DNA of 64,000 nucleotides, taken from Tetragonia tetragonoides (taxonomy: Eukaryota > Streptophyta > Magnoliopsida > Caryophyllales > Aizoaceae). Below are positions 46,078 through 58,274 of the stretch, piece after piece (position 1 is the first letter of the stretch; each line of letters begins with the position of its first letter). The stretch spans positions 1,091,501-1,155,500 of the forward strand of contig CM076142.1 of NCBI GenBank assembly GCA_038025085.1. The letters run 5' to 3'. The notes beneath the pieces are model-generated. The model saw nothing but the letters and a program-made list of their open reading frames with translations, had not been told where the DNA came from and did not search any database. The position numbers and the translations under genes were made by a program.

Positions 46078-47012
46078 TGAGGACTTAATTGTTTGTTTTC
46101 ACTTACCAACTGAAAGTTCAGTTTACCATTGGCATTCCTTCGTATTTGATAAGTGGAATCACGTATACAATTTGTACCATTTTCACATTATTGACATCCT
46201 CAATAATCCCCAATGTTATACCAGTATAAGGTTTCTCTTTCTCTAGATCTTAAGGCTGAACTCTAAGTTACCAATGTTCACAAATCACATTGTTGGCTTA
46301 TTCTTCGCTAAACCTCTGATACAAACTGCATATTCCTGAAACATATTTTCTACCACCAGTCAATCAAATAATACAGTATTAGCGGCACTTTCTGATGGAC
46401 ATTTGTTCGGTAGGATAGTTTTATTTTGTTTTACTTTTTACGCACATATGAACAGTATAGGGAGTATATAATTATTTACAAAAACTTATCTAAGATGGTC
46501 TTATCGTAACTTTTAGTGTGTGAGACGATGATCACTTTCTGGTGAGTTGATGACGCACAAGGCTTAAATATATGTATGCGTGTTGCTTTACTCTTTTTCG
46601 CTTTTTTGTTTGGGGGAAGCGGATGGCAATATACCCTCAAACAAAGAAATCAAAGTCGCCGGCCACTTGCGAGGAACCTTCACTCTGTTGGTGTTCCAGC
46701 AGCGGGCTGCAAGTTGTGAGCATTGTGGTGCTTGATTATTAGTCAATGAAGGAGATGTATGTATGTGTAGTAATTAGTTATTGGAGAGGAGATGTTGTTA
46801 GTGCACTAGCCAGAATCCAGCTTTGGAACAACTTTTACTCAAATTATGCACCATATATCTAGATTCTAGATAATTTAATACTATGAAGAAAACTTCAAAA
46901 GTAGTAATAATACGAATGATACTTATCCTTTACCTCTATATAGTAGTAGATCAGAAGCTAAACTACCATTATTATGCAAGCATATATATCATGATACTAT
47001 ACTTATTATATT
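45805..47012. other. Intergenic, with long poly(T)
   Basis: A T tract of about 40 bases lies at 46037-46076. A partial copy of the MITE family described at 47013 is seen near 46483-46545. No gene recognised. Confidence 0.4.
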
Positions 47013-47140
47013 AAGTCTTGTGTGAGACCAACTTATAATAAATGAGTCTCTATTTAGAAATGCAGGGATCACTTTTTATAAGCCGTAACCCTTATATCAC
47101 TAAAAGTGACCATATCGTCTCACCAAAAATCACAATTATT
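47013..47140 (+). mobile_element. MITE-family copy 1
   Basis: AAGTCTTGTGTGAGACCAAC opens a stretch containing AATGAGTCTCTATTTAGAAATG and GTAACCCTTATATCACT and closing CATATCGTCTCACC. The two ends are roughly inverted (GTGAGAC and GTCTCAC). The same wording recurs at 48903, 50254 and 50796. Exact ends are unknown. Confidence 0.6.
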
Positions 47141-47571
47141 TCAGCTTAGAGCGATTAATATTCTATTACACTTCACTCCTACAGTAATTGTCCATTTCTA
47201 ATAATTGAGGTTCCATAGAATTAGTACATAATGTACCAATAATCATTGCTCTCCTGTGCTTTAAGTTTAAATGTTCTACTGTTTGAAACAGCACCTTTTA
47301 TTTGTTCGATGTATTGGTACTTTTTATTTTCATTTTTCACTCACTGCATCTTATTTAAAGCACGTGGCAATAACATGATCAGTACTCCATATGAAAATAA
47401 CGGACACGAGACCACTATTAAACTGAATTGAAATGAACTAAACTGACTGAATAAGCTCTAAAGAATGCACCCTCACCAGTTAGTCAGTTCTACAAATCTA
47501 ATAATTTAAATGAGTTCGACAACAACTTTCAATTTTGATTAAAGTGACTTGCATCTGCTACATATAATAAA

Positions 47572-48550
47572 GGGAAAATCCAGTTGGTGCCCTCGTGTTT
47601 TGAACTTGTCCGGCTGGTGCCCAATCGATTTTTAAAATCCAGCTGGTGCCCCTATATTGTTGCTCGAGTCTGCTCCGTGCCTTATTATGTAAAATCCGTT
47701 AATGCAGACGTTATGTGTGACGTAGCTTATCCTTTTGTTGTTCCAGTCGACCCCCTCCCCCTTGTTTCCCTTCCAAATTTTAAAATACGTTTATTTTTCC
47801 CCCTTTTTTTCCCTCCAAGATTACACCACTTTCACTATGAAGCTAAATGTTTCCCTCTTTCATTTTTACAGACACCACCATCAAAACAAATTTGTTCCTC
47901 CCTCATCTGAATTAATAAAATGTTGAATCAATATGTTAAACCTTTTTAATAAAAACCTGTTCAATCAATATGCAAAATTCGTAAATATGCAAAGCTCATA
48001 AATAAGCCGTGTTTATAATTTCAAGTTCAACTTGAAAATATTCATAGTGATATTAAATTATCAAACTCAAGGATTTTCGTTGGTGGGGCGTGAGTGGGGG
48101 CGGGCTGTTGGTCGAGAGAAAGAGAGAGCACAAGGGAGAGAGAGAGAGGAGAGGGAAGAGATCTGTTGGTGGCGATGGTGTGAAGCTCGACTGAGAACTG
48201 AGAAGTAGGAGGAGTCTGTGAGAGGAGAGAGGAGAGAGGAGAGAGGGTCTGGATATTTTTTTTGGCAGGTAAGTAAGAGCATTAAAGCCCGGAAGGTAAG
48301 TGACATCTAGCTTCTTCTTTTTTTTTTTTTTTTTTCCTTTTTTTAATCAAGGGTTATTTGTTTTCCTTTAATAAAAAATGGATTTAGCTTTTTTTTTTAT
48401 TTTAAACATAACGTCTCCATTAACGGAGCTTCCAAAATAAGGCACGGAGAAGACGCGAGCAACAATACAGGGGCACCTGCTGGATTTTAAAAATCGATTA
48501 GGCACCAACTGGACAAGTTTAGAACACGAGGGCACCAACTGGATTTTCCC
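47572..48550. mobile_element. Mutator-like element with about 145-bp terminal inverted repeats
   Basis: The 9-bp target duplication TATAATAAA is at 47563-47571 and 48551-48559. Inverted repeats span 47572-47716 and 48407-48550 and are close to 90% alike by eye. They begin GGGAAAATCCAGTTGGTGCC on each strand. The 9-bp duplication and long TIRs are diagnostic of the Mutator superfamily. The 690-bp interior has no transposase. It includes GC- and GA-richer DNA (48070-48250) unlike the AT-rich flanks, which may be captured genomic sequence (Pack-MULE style). No donor gene is recognised. Confidence 0.92.
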
Positions 48551-48902
48551 TATAATAAAAGCATGAATAAATATACTAAATAAACACCCTTATCAAATTT
48601 TGTCATTTGCCTTTTTACGGTTTACAAAACACCACTTTAACCGTAATAATTGTAAACATATTAATAAATAAAATAATAAATTATGATTTTTTGAAAGTAC
48701 TTTTGAAAATCAACTTAACAAAAATAATACTATTACATTGTAAATCTTTATAATTTTTTCACAATTATTTAACGATCAAAGATTGTAAACTTTGACCTTT
48801 AAAAAGTAAATGATAAAATAATTTGTGTAGGACAAAGGGGATAATAAAAGTTTTTATTATCTTTATCCAATTTTCATGCATGATTTGTTATAATATATAT
48901 AA

Positions 48903-49035
48903 AACAAGTCTTATGTGAGACCAACTCACAGAAAAATGAGGTCACTATTAAGAATTGTAGAGATCACTTATTATAAATCGTGACCCTTATTCTACTAATA
49001 AAAAGTAATTCTCGTCTTATCAAAACTTACGGCAA
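48903..49035 (+). mobile_element. MITE-family copy 2
   Basis: ACAAGTCTTATGTGAGACCA, AATGAGGTCACTATTAAGAA and GTGACCCTTATTCTACT match copy 1 in order, and it ends near CTCGTCTTATC. Confidence 0.6.
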
Positions 49036-50253
49036 AACTGTTTTAAACAAGTTTTTATGATATATTTACATCATTGATAATAACATGAGCAATCCATTGA
49101 ACATAGATTAAAAGAATATATTAGTATGAATAAATTTAACACTGGGAGCTAGATATTATACCCGAATCTAAACCTTCAATCTTCATGATTATAATAATAC
49201 TAAGAGCAAAGTATGTAATATTGAAAGACTACATACTTTTATAATCATTATTACTGAAATTACAAATGAAGGTAGCGCACTTGTTACAAAGAGGGGGTGA
49301 GTCAGATGAAGAAGAAATGTTTAATGTGTAGATTAATTAGAGAGAAAAGTGGGTTCTTCTCAACACCCACTAACATCTCATCTGTCCTCCTATTTGTACG
49401 TAAGTTTGATCCTTTGAGAGATAGCAAGGGTCAAAGGGGGTAATGAGAATTGAGAAGAGGCAAACCATGCAAATAACTTTGTCGAATACCATTAACCCCA
49501 CACAAATTAGTTAAAGCACAAAGGTTATGTAGTCTCTTCTTATAACAGTACAGTGTTGTTCACTACTGTTCTTTTGAGGGTGATTGTTCATGTGTTGTTG
49601 ATGAGGAAAATATATTACTTTTTCAGTCATGTAAAAATGTTTACACTAATTTTTTCACAGTTTTTGAGATATTATTTTAACCGTTAATAATTACAATTAT
49701 ATACTCTGCAGTAAATATATAAATTATAAAATTATGATTTCTCAAAAGTATTTTGATATTCTTTACATTTTTTGACATATATACGGAACGGAGGAAGTAT
49801 TAGTTAAGCTGCTGCCCCTCTCTCTATCTGTATCCTGAATTAAATATGCTGATGTCAGAATCCTTTTTGCACTAAAAGCATCGACACAAAACACGCAGTT
49901 TCCCACTTTTTTGTGCGCTGACATCACAAGAAATGCCAAAAGAATTGAACAGGTTTCCTCCAAAATTGGTAGCACCCCATGCCAGTAATGCCACTCATAA
50001 AAATCAAAAGAAAATCAAAAACTAATTATATGTGTAGGAGGAGTGTCTCTATCTCAGAGGTTGGTGGGATCTTATGCAAGGGAAAATAGTGGCTGAGCTT
50101 TGCCAGGGGAAACTCAACTATAATTACAAAATAAAAAAATCTCTTCTGATTGGCTGTGCTTCTTATGGATAATTCAGTGATACTGTAATTATGTTTTACA
50201 CATTTTTGATATGAGTTGATTGTCCTACATAAAACTAACCAAAAAAAAAAAAA
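49036..50253. other. Intergenic, no gene recognised
   Basis: AT-rich spacer. The minus-strand open frame at 49763-49975 has no recognisable content. No transposon ends identified. Confidence 0.4.
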
Positions 50254-50412
50254 AATTGCTTAAAATAGTTTTACTATAACTTTTGGTAAGACGATTGTCA
50301 ATTTTTAGTGAAACAAAGGTTACAATTACAACTCATAATAAGTAGCCCCCTACATTTATAAATAGTGCCTCATATTTCTGTGAGTTAGCCTCATACAAGA
50401 CCGGCCTATAAA
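50254..50412 (-). mobile_element. MITE-family copy 3, inverted
   Basis: Reverse orientation of the same family: GTAAGACGATTGTC near the left and TCATACAAGACCGGCC near the right, with GTTACAATTACAACTCATAAT and AATAGTGCCTCAT between. Confidence 0.5.
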
Positions 50413-50795
50413 GCCAACAAAAATATTTGTCCCGTATGAAAACCTTGAAAATAAGTCTATCTAATCACTCTATATTTGAAGTGATCTTCATCAAATTTCC
50501 GTAAGTTTGTGGTAAACTTAGTTATTCAAGGAACTGATCGGCATTGTACATGCAATGCTCGAATTAGTACTTATAAAGTGCCTAATATTGAAACTTTATA
50601 TCCACTGCTCTGCTTTGATACACCATCAATTACGCATACACAGTAGAAATATAGAGTTGATGTTTTCCCAAAGGCCCCAATTAGTGCCAATACTTCAAAA
50701 ATAAAGGTCCTTGGATTTAGATTATACAGAGTAATGAACTTATTCTATACCAACAAACAACCCATAGTTATAAATACTGTATGATGGATTAAAAA

Positions 50796-50900
50796 AAATC
50801 ACAAAAACTTGTATAAGATAATTTCACCGTAAATTTTAGCGAGATGAGTGTCACTTTTATCGTAAAACAATGGTTACTACTCATAAGTCATAATTTGTGG
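50796..50900 (-). mobile_element. MITE-family copy 4, inverted and partial
   Basis: ACTTGTATAAGATAATTTCA, then TTTTAGCGAGATGAGTGTCA, then GGTTACTACTCATAA match the inner half of copy 3. The right end is missing. Confidence 0.45.
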
Positions 50901-52917
50901 AGAAAATTGATGTTTAAATACTCGCCAACTTAGCTGCACGAACGTACTGTCACTTTTAATTTCAAGCAAGTGCATAATTACGCCCCATTATGGAGACTCA
51001 GATTAATTAGCTAAGACCTAACTCACAAAACGGATATATTGTGGATCTGTGGTGAGCCCCAGCCACTAAAAAGCTTTTGCGTCTTTTCTTTTGATATTTT
51101 AAAAGTATGCTGGCTGCCTGGCTTTGGAACAGATTACTGTACAAGGGTAATTACTAATATACTACTAATGTGGCTAACATATCCTGCATATCTAAGGAAA
51201 GGGGACACTATATAGCTAGCAATTAGTTACGTTAATCGGCTTGTAATTTAGACCAAGAGCCAGCAGATTTGAAAATTGAAACACATGTGTATCCAATTGA
51301 AAATCAACCTCATCCTAGCAAAAAGAATGTTTGCATGATAATTGAGAAAGTCCTCCTGTGGCTAAAAGAAAAAAAAATTACCCACCACTGGATAGTCTAC
51401 CTATGTGATATCTGACTAATCTGAGATAGTAATTACACTAATTAGTCACTTTTTATTATTTTTTATTGTTGAAAATTATTTATTAAAGTTTCAAGGAATA
51501 AGTTTATTTTTGTACTCCTAATCACATGGGTAGATTACCCATTGTTCGTCGGCATAGTAAGTGCATGTAGAAGGGGAACACATGCTGCTATCACGAGTTC
51601 GGATCCTCCGCTGTCAATTTTTCTTCTCTTTATCTCTCTCCTCCAACCCCATAAACCCCTGCAATCCAATAACCCAAAATAGAGAAAAATCAATTCAATG
51701 GTGAGACTACATGGACTGCACCTCTGTTATTTATGAAGGAACAACAGAGAATCCTTATCCAACTCCCTTTCATTATTCCTTAAATTTTCCAAGAGCAAAT
51801 TAGTAACAGTTACCGTCTTACCGACCGAGTGCTAATCGGGTCAGCAAGTAGTCAACTTTGACACACTTAACAGCGAATATTAACGTACGAACTTCATCAA
51901 TTAGCGTCATGAACCTCCCTTTTGTTGGTCTCCTTAACTTTTCTTGTTCAGGGGCTAAATTACTAAAAGCAGATTGATGTTTAAATACTGTAATACCTTA
52001 TTATAACATATATGCTTCTATTACGGATATGGTAGACTCTACGTGACTAATTTGTAGAGAGTTGAGGAAATGGTTTGATTAACACTCGGTTCTTTTCACT
52101 TGGAAAAAACTGAACTAAATTCAATCGAACTGAACTAAATTGATTTAATTTCTTTAACTTAATTTTTAATCATTTAAAGCTCGTTCATACGTATTTAATA
52201 TTAGACTCATTTAGAATGAATTGAACTGAACTAAATTAACCTAAGAGAAAAAATTGCAAATAGATTTTGAGGTTGCTATCACATTTTGGCCTTCCACTTT
52301 CTTTTCAGCCATTCAATAACTAAGTTGGGTTGGAGAAAAGGAAAGACGGAAGAGTCGTATAATTTTTGTTAATCTGTGTGATTATTAGCCTTTTCTCAAA
52401 CTTAATCAACTTCAAAGAACCAACTGATTTCCGTGGTCAGTTTTGTAGGAGAGGGACTTGTATGACGACTATAAGGATTACAAAGAGGGGACAACATCAT
52501 CAACATCAAAATCGAAGAAAAGACATCAACAAGGGAACTTAAGAGAAAGGAGATGACAATTTATGTTTTCCTTTTTGGTTCATTTTTGAACACATAACTT
52601 TAGTTTACCAGAAAGAGAGATACAACTGCCCCAAAATAATTGCATCAATTTTATGGCGATGACACTATGACAGCAATGATACTAAGGAATAGGATCAGTA
52701 CCCCATTAGTCGTCCATTGCTGATTTTTTGCTAGCTCCCATTAGGAGTATATGTTTTCAGCAATCTCCCTCGATGCGTCTATATCTCTATGTCACTCTCT
52801 TCTATTTTTATGCTGATTAAGTTGTGTGGGGCATTTCTCCTGAGCTTTCCAAAATTAAAATTCAAAACCATCTCCGGAATTACCAGTATTCGAAAACTAA
52901 TTACTATAGATAACCAA
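50901..52917. other. Intergenic, no gene recognised
   Basis: AT-rich DNA. Around 52090-52240 the phrase CGAACTGAACTAAATT is repeated several times, perhaps the remnant of a hAT-type subterminal region. No gene, RNA or clear element end. Confidence 0.4.
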
Positions 52918-52990
52918 TGAGGTGTGGTTGAGTGGTAGAGACTCATCCATCCTTAACCAAGGTCGAGGGTTCGAATCTCGCACTTGAGCA
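52918..52990 (+). mobile_element. tRNA-like SINE head or degraded tRNA
   Basis: Contains an A-box-like GTGTGGTTGAGTGGTAGAG and a B-box-like GAGGGTTCGAATCTCG, with spacing typical of a tRNA-derived promoter. The acceptor stem does not pair and no usable anticodon arm is evident, so a SINE fragment is more likely than a functional tRNA. Confidence 0.55.
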
Positions 52991-55683
52991 TGAAGAGCTT
53001 TAAATTAAGTTCAGTTCATTTCAGTGGAGTTTAGTTCAGTAAAACTGGACCTTAATCCAGTAGTATTTTGAATATTATTTTGACTATTTTTATCTGTAGT
53101 GTTGTGTGCCATATTTCCCCTTTGATACTTTACTTGTTGTGCAATTCAGTTGATCAGCTCATTGTAGATGAAATCTTACCTATAAGAATCAATAGGGCAT
53201 AGGGTCAGTCACAAGAGCAGCGTGCAACCAAAGTAAACGACAACTGGGAACCTTTCGTCGCCGAAGCGAATATGGTGGTGGCATAGGGCCTTTTTGTAGC
53301 AATGCAGCAAGACGTGCAAGATATCACCTTGGATACTGACCCCCTTGAAATGATCAAGGAAAATCCGAGGTCCTATCTAGGAAATTCTGCTAAAGACAGT
53401 AAAGTTCAGATTCCTGATTTTCATTTTATTTTTCTTCTCCACGTTTATGTAGGGGTGAAAATCAAGCCACGGATCTAATAATGGCCAATATGTAACCTAC
53501 CATTTTTTCTCGAGTTGATATCCTCTCCATTTGCTAAAAAAAATGGAGGTTTCCATTTACTAAATGGAGGATGAGATCTCCATCTAACCAAATTTTGAAT
53601 TAAATAAATTCAAAGAGGCAAAATGAAAGAAGGAGATCCAAGCCTCCATTTAGGAAATGGAGAAAGACTTATTCACTTTGTCCCACTGTGTTATACAAGA
53701 CTTATTCTATGTAAGAGTATGAGTGCATGTGTTTCCAGAGTTTATTTTAAAGTGTTGTTGGTTTTATCTTTATTTGACGTATATGGAATAAATTAAAGGA
53801 AAATGTATTTTTGAACAAAAGTAGAATGATTATCATTATTGAAAACAAAATACAATGAATGTTCGGGAATTTTATTTAAACGTCCTAATTTTACCAAATT
53901 AATAAATAATACCAAGAACATTATAATAAAGGGACAAATTGCTATTGACAATAAAGCAAACTTAGGACACTTGATCAATAATTTTCAAGAAAGGATTAAG
54001 ATGACTAGTAGGCAATGAGGCATTAATCGACTTTTGGGATGATAATTGGTCTTTCATTATTCATTGAAAGACAAGTATTATGACGATTTATTGGATGTCT
54101 CTTTTAAAAGATTCTTATGATTCCCTTTTCAAAATGTTACAAGGTGCTGAGTTGGAATCCAACTTTAATTAAGGATTCTTGTGGTTCCAGAGTATCCAGC
54201 TACATGAAAACCAGGAACAAAGAGCATCCTCCTCCCAAGGATCCATAACTTGATTGCAAGCCATTTATGTATGTGCAGACGATAAAAATCGCTATTTCTC
54301 ACAATAATATTGAAAATAAAATATACTCACACTTCTCTGGTCTGAATACTTTAGGGAGTATGAAACATTATTAAACCTCACCTAATATGACCCGAAAACT
54401 AAACTAATCCAAACCGAGTTATCGACATAAGCATAGACCCAATACAGTCCGAACCGACCCAACCAAAACCATTAATCTGAAAGAACTTGAAACCGACATG
54501 ACCTAAAATCGGAATGACCCGACCTAAAATGCTGATTGCCACCTCTACTCATAACCAAAAATGTGCAATAGCCCTCAGTTCCAAGAAATTACACGCCACA
54601 AACGAAGTTCCAAAACGACAGATTAGTGTGTTTCCGAAATGCGCGCTGTCTCTCATTCAAACTTGCAAATTCCCAAACAAGACTCGAGATTGGATACAGT
54701 TACTAACATGACTTACTTGAGTATACTCCGCACATTGAGCAGTGAAGAGTGATCAAGATCGCACTAGAGTTGATTTGTGAATGTGAAATAAACCAAACTT
54801 AACCATCTAAACCATTTCCCAATATCGTGTTCAATTCTTGAGTAAAGTGCATATTGGCGACAACTCATCCGACCACCTCCATTGTCCAGGCATTGTAGTC
54901 CACTTCAACATCCCCTAAGTTCTAGTGGTCAATGGAGACGCCAAACCGAAAGTAGTGTAGCCGCCTGTCATATTAAAGTACTACTACTTGGTTCTGAGAC
55001 TTCTGACTTGGACCAAAAAACAATTAGCAGGAGCCTTTCTGATCATCAACATGATAAACGTAACTGGCTGCTACCAAATGTGCAAAGCTGTGGCTTGCAC
55101 GTGAGCTCTTATCTAATCCTAGGGTAGATTATGATAAGATAAACTTATATACTGCTAACCACAATCTAATATAACCGATTAGTTTATTCAGAGTTCTGGC
55201 CTGGATGGCAAGCCAATGGGTAGGATTTCCAGTGACTCCTTCCATTTTTTTTATTTTTTTGGGGACATGGTAAGTCTTACTCTGTATGCCAAAGGGATGC
55301 CGAAACAGCACCCTCGGTTAATTACACCTGAAAGGCATACCATAGAGGTACCCTTAGAACCACTAATCACAAATAAGAAAACCAACTGTAATCTCCTAGC
55401 AGAATATCCAGTTTGCTCATCTATATCTGCAGCTATGCAGAAAAGAAAAGAAAAGAAAAGAAAAAACCTTCCCAGAAATATAATAACAAATCCTTGAATC
55501 AAGATAGTGTAGCACCAGGTATTAAACAATCAAATCAATACAGATGAACAAAAATACAGTAGTAATTCTAAGGATATCTCCTATAATTCATTTAGCACAC
55601 GTACAATGACTATTAACACTAACAGGCTTCATGCACATAAAAATTAAAGAGTATAGAAAAATGGAGAAGTTTTGATCACATAC
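52991..55683. other. Intergenic, with a one-ended hAT remnant at 54370-54547
   Basis: Mostly AT-rich spacer. About 54370-54547 repeats GACCCGA/ACCGACC motifs and ends TTGCCACCTCTA, a common hAT terminus, but the other end is not found. A small fold-back of CTCCATTT/AAATGGAG lies near 53526-53665. No gene recognised. Confidence 0.4.
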
Positions 55684-55775
55684 TGAAAGTGGCCCACGTA
55701 ATGCCAAAGATCTAAGATCCATATCGGTTCAGATTCTGAAGGGTCACGAACTCGCGAGACAGCATTGTAGTTGCT
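55684..55775 (-). other. Candidate coding exon of an unknown gene
   Basis: A 92-nt minus-strand stretch is bounded by a good acceptor (CTTTTACAG, above 55775) and a good donor (A|GTATGTGAT, below 55684). Only one of three frames is open, reading SNYNAVSRVRDPSESEPIWI and then LDLWHYVGHF. It looks like conserved protein sequence, but I do not recognise it and found no partner exon on either side. It lies about 2.5 kb downstream of the CRAL-TRIO gene on the same strand, so it could belong to an alternative 3' end or to another gene. Confidence 0.35.
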
Positions 55776-58274
55776 CTGTAAAAGTTATTAAAAAGGAAGA
55801 ACAAAAATCAGGAAAAGTAAAATCCTTGCGTGTTAGCAGGCGAATAGAAAATATTCTAAGACACTCTATTAGCAATTTAGATCTTTGTTAAATGATAACC
55901 TATCACACGCATGCCAAAATGAATCCATATCCAAGATTTCCAAATAGAATAAGGTGTATACTTTTTATCTGCAAGAACAGACAAATTTCACAGAAGAATA
56001 CAGCTTCTCAGAGAAGGTTCCACAGATATACTATTAGTAAGCTTTACAGATTTCAATTTCGATTCAATGTGCTCAATCGTTCAAGCACGTAACAAGTCTT
56101 GCTGTTGTTAATTACTAGGCCTAGTTTCTAGCTCACCAACCCCCAATTCAAAAGTGAGTCTTTTTCCAGCTACCCAATAACTAAGAAGGTAGAATGGGAA
56201 ACAGAAGAAAACCAAACAAATTATCATTCCATGATTTTTATCCCAACAGCAGAGGCCACTATATCTGTCAGTCTTGGACTCCAATCAATTTTCCTCGCTG
56301 TATTCTTGTAAAACATAATATGTGGCAGAAAAAGTAGTTTACTGAACTGATAATTACTGAATGGAACCAAGCCAACTCTAAAATAAGTGGAAAAGAACAC
56401 ACCCTTTATATACATCAATACAAGCAAAGAATTTAGTAAGTGCAACAGTTCTAACGAATCCAAGTAATACAGGTTAAGATTTCCGTTGTAATTTAGATTT
56501 TCTACAATCATAGAGAAAAAGTTAAGTCCATCATTTTATATTCAAGGACTTAAAGGCTATATACAATATGCATCTATTTGGCATACATAATCTAGCCCAT
56601 GATCCCCAGTCCCATTCAACAATGTCAAATGCTAAAAAAATACCACTAGAGTTCATCCTCCTCAACTTTAATACTGATCCTGCTTAATCCTTTTAGATCT
56701 TGAGCATAATGATGATGCCAAACTAACATGTTAATAGAGACTTTAGAATTAGCGGTCACCCAACAGCAGGAACAATTGATTAGTCAGTGACACATTTAAA
56801 ATGCACCTGCGCTAGAGGCTACTGAACTTAGACATCCCTCCTCCCCCTGGGCCAGAGGGAATATGGAACTAATTATAGCTTGGACCAAATTTTGTTTGAA
56901 AAAAAGGGGTCTCAGAGAATATCGTTTAAATTGTGCTGAAGAACTAAAGAAAGATGAACAATTCAAGTATACAAAAGAAAAAGGAGAAAAAAATAAAATA
57001 AAAGGATCTCTCATCCATTTTTTACCCACTTTTTACTTTTCTTTTTCACGACTAAGGCAATCAAGTCAAACAAAGAAATTTATTCTATGAAGCATCAGAA
57101 TTCAGAGCCACGCTATTTGTGGCAACTGGACAGTGAAGACTGAAGACCCCAGTGACAAGACAACTAGTTTGAGCAAGAGCACTCTGGTCTCTAATATGTG
57201 CAGGATGCAAAAGGTACGATAATCTATACCAGCCAAGGTTCTCAAGGTTTAACAAGACATATTGACCCTTGGTAAGTTGGTATATAAGATTTAACAAATC
57301 AAAACCTCTAACAAATACAATTTACTCCTGTCAATAGGCATTAAGCTATTCATACAGCTATCTTTCACTCCAGAGCCATAGATGTATTACAGGCTTACAG
57401 CCCACCTAAAATGACATGAAGTGTAACAGGTCCTAGTGTTATAATATTAATTTTTGTTTTGGAAAGTAAATTTGATTTTATTACTTCCAAAAGCCCAGAA
57501 AACACTGACCGGGTCCTAGTCTTATTGCTATAACCTATGAGCCTCTTTTTGAAACAGCCGCGGAAAATTGAAAAAGAACAAAGAAAGAATAGTCTTCTGA
57601 TCTCCATTCCTCGTTAAAAGAAATAGGAGCAAGATGGCAAAAAGAATGTGAGAAAAAAAAAAAGGCACTAGGATTTCAGTCAGACTTGGCTAAACTGGGA
57701 AGCAAAGTCAATTCAGGTGACCGAAGTACACATGAGAAACTTTTGTCATATTTACATGCTTCCCTATAGAACCATCATCCTACAAACATTATCGGGTGCT
57801 GCAATATGATAGATCACCCACCACAACAGCTAACTGTTACTCATCCTTTGATCTATTATTAAAGGCCTAAAGCCAACTATCATCTTTTAAATAGAAAAGA
57901 ATTTCACTACACAATTAGATGTAACAAGATGAGCAAGGAACGTCTTAGCATATGACGCAAAGAACTCCAGAAACCCTTTGAAAGTAAACTTTATGCTAAG
58001 CTGACCTAAACTTATACAGGGCTGTTCTATGGGGTGGCGTTGGTCGTCGTGGGGAAGAAATTTGGCTTACTATATGGTACAGAATATAATCCAAAATCCT
58101 CCACAGCTTACTCACAACTCACAAGCCAAAAGTATAACACAATCAATAAAAGCAGTTATCATACAATGTGTTAAACATGTTAGAAGCAACAGTAATCATG
58201 CAGCAGGCAACAAGCATGTTAATTCTGACAAATAAAAAGCCTTAGCAGATCTAAAACTTAAGTCCACTCTTACC
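55776..58274. other. Downstream of the CRAL-TRIO gene
   Basis: No coding sequence recognised. A splice-donor-like AAG|GTAAGAG directly follows the CRAL-TRIO stop codon, so part of this region may be an intron within the 3' untranslated region. Confidence 0.35.

Noticed and set aside
48067..48306. Minus-strand open frame in the Mutator-like element as a captured gene
   Set aside because: Low-complexity Ser/Leu/Pro translation from GA-rich DNA; no recognisable domain, so only the possibility of captured DNA is noted.
52918..52990. Possible functional tRNA gene
   Set aside because: A and B boxes are present but the acceptor stem does not pair and there is no convincing anticodon arm; a SINE fragment is more likely.
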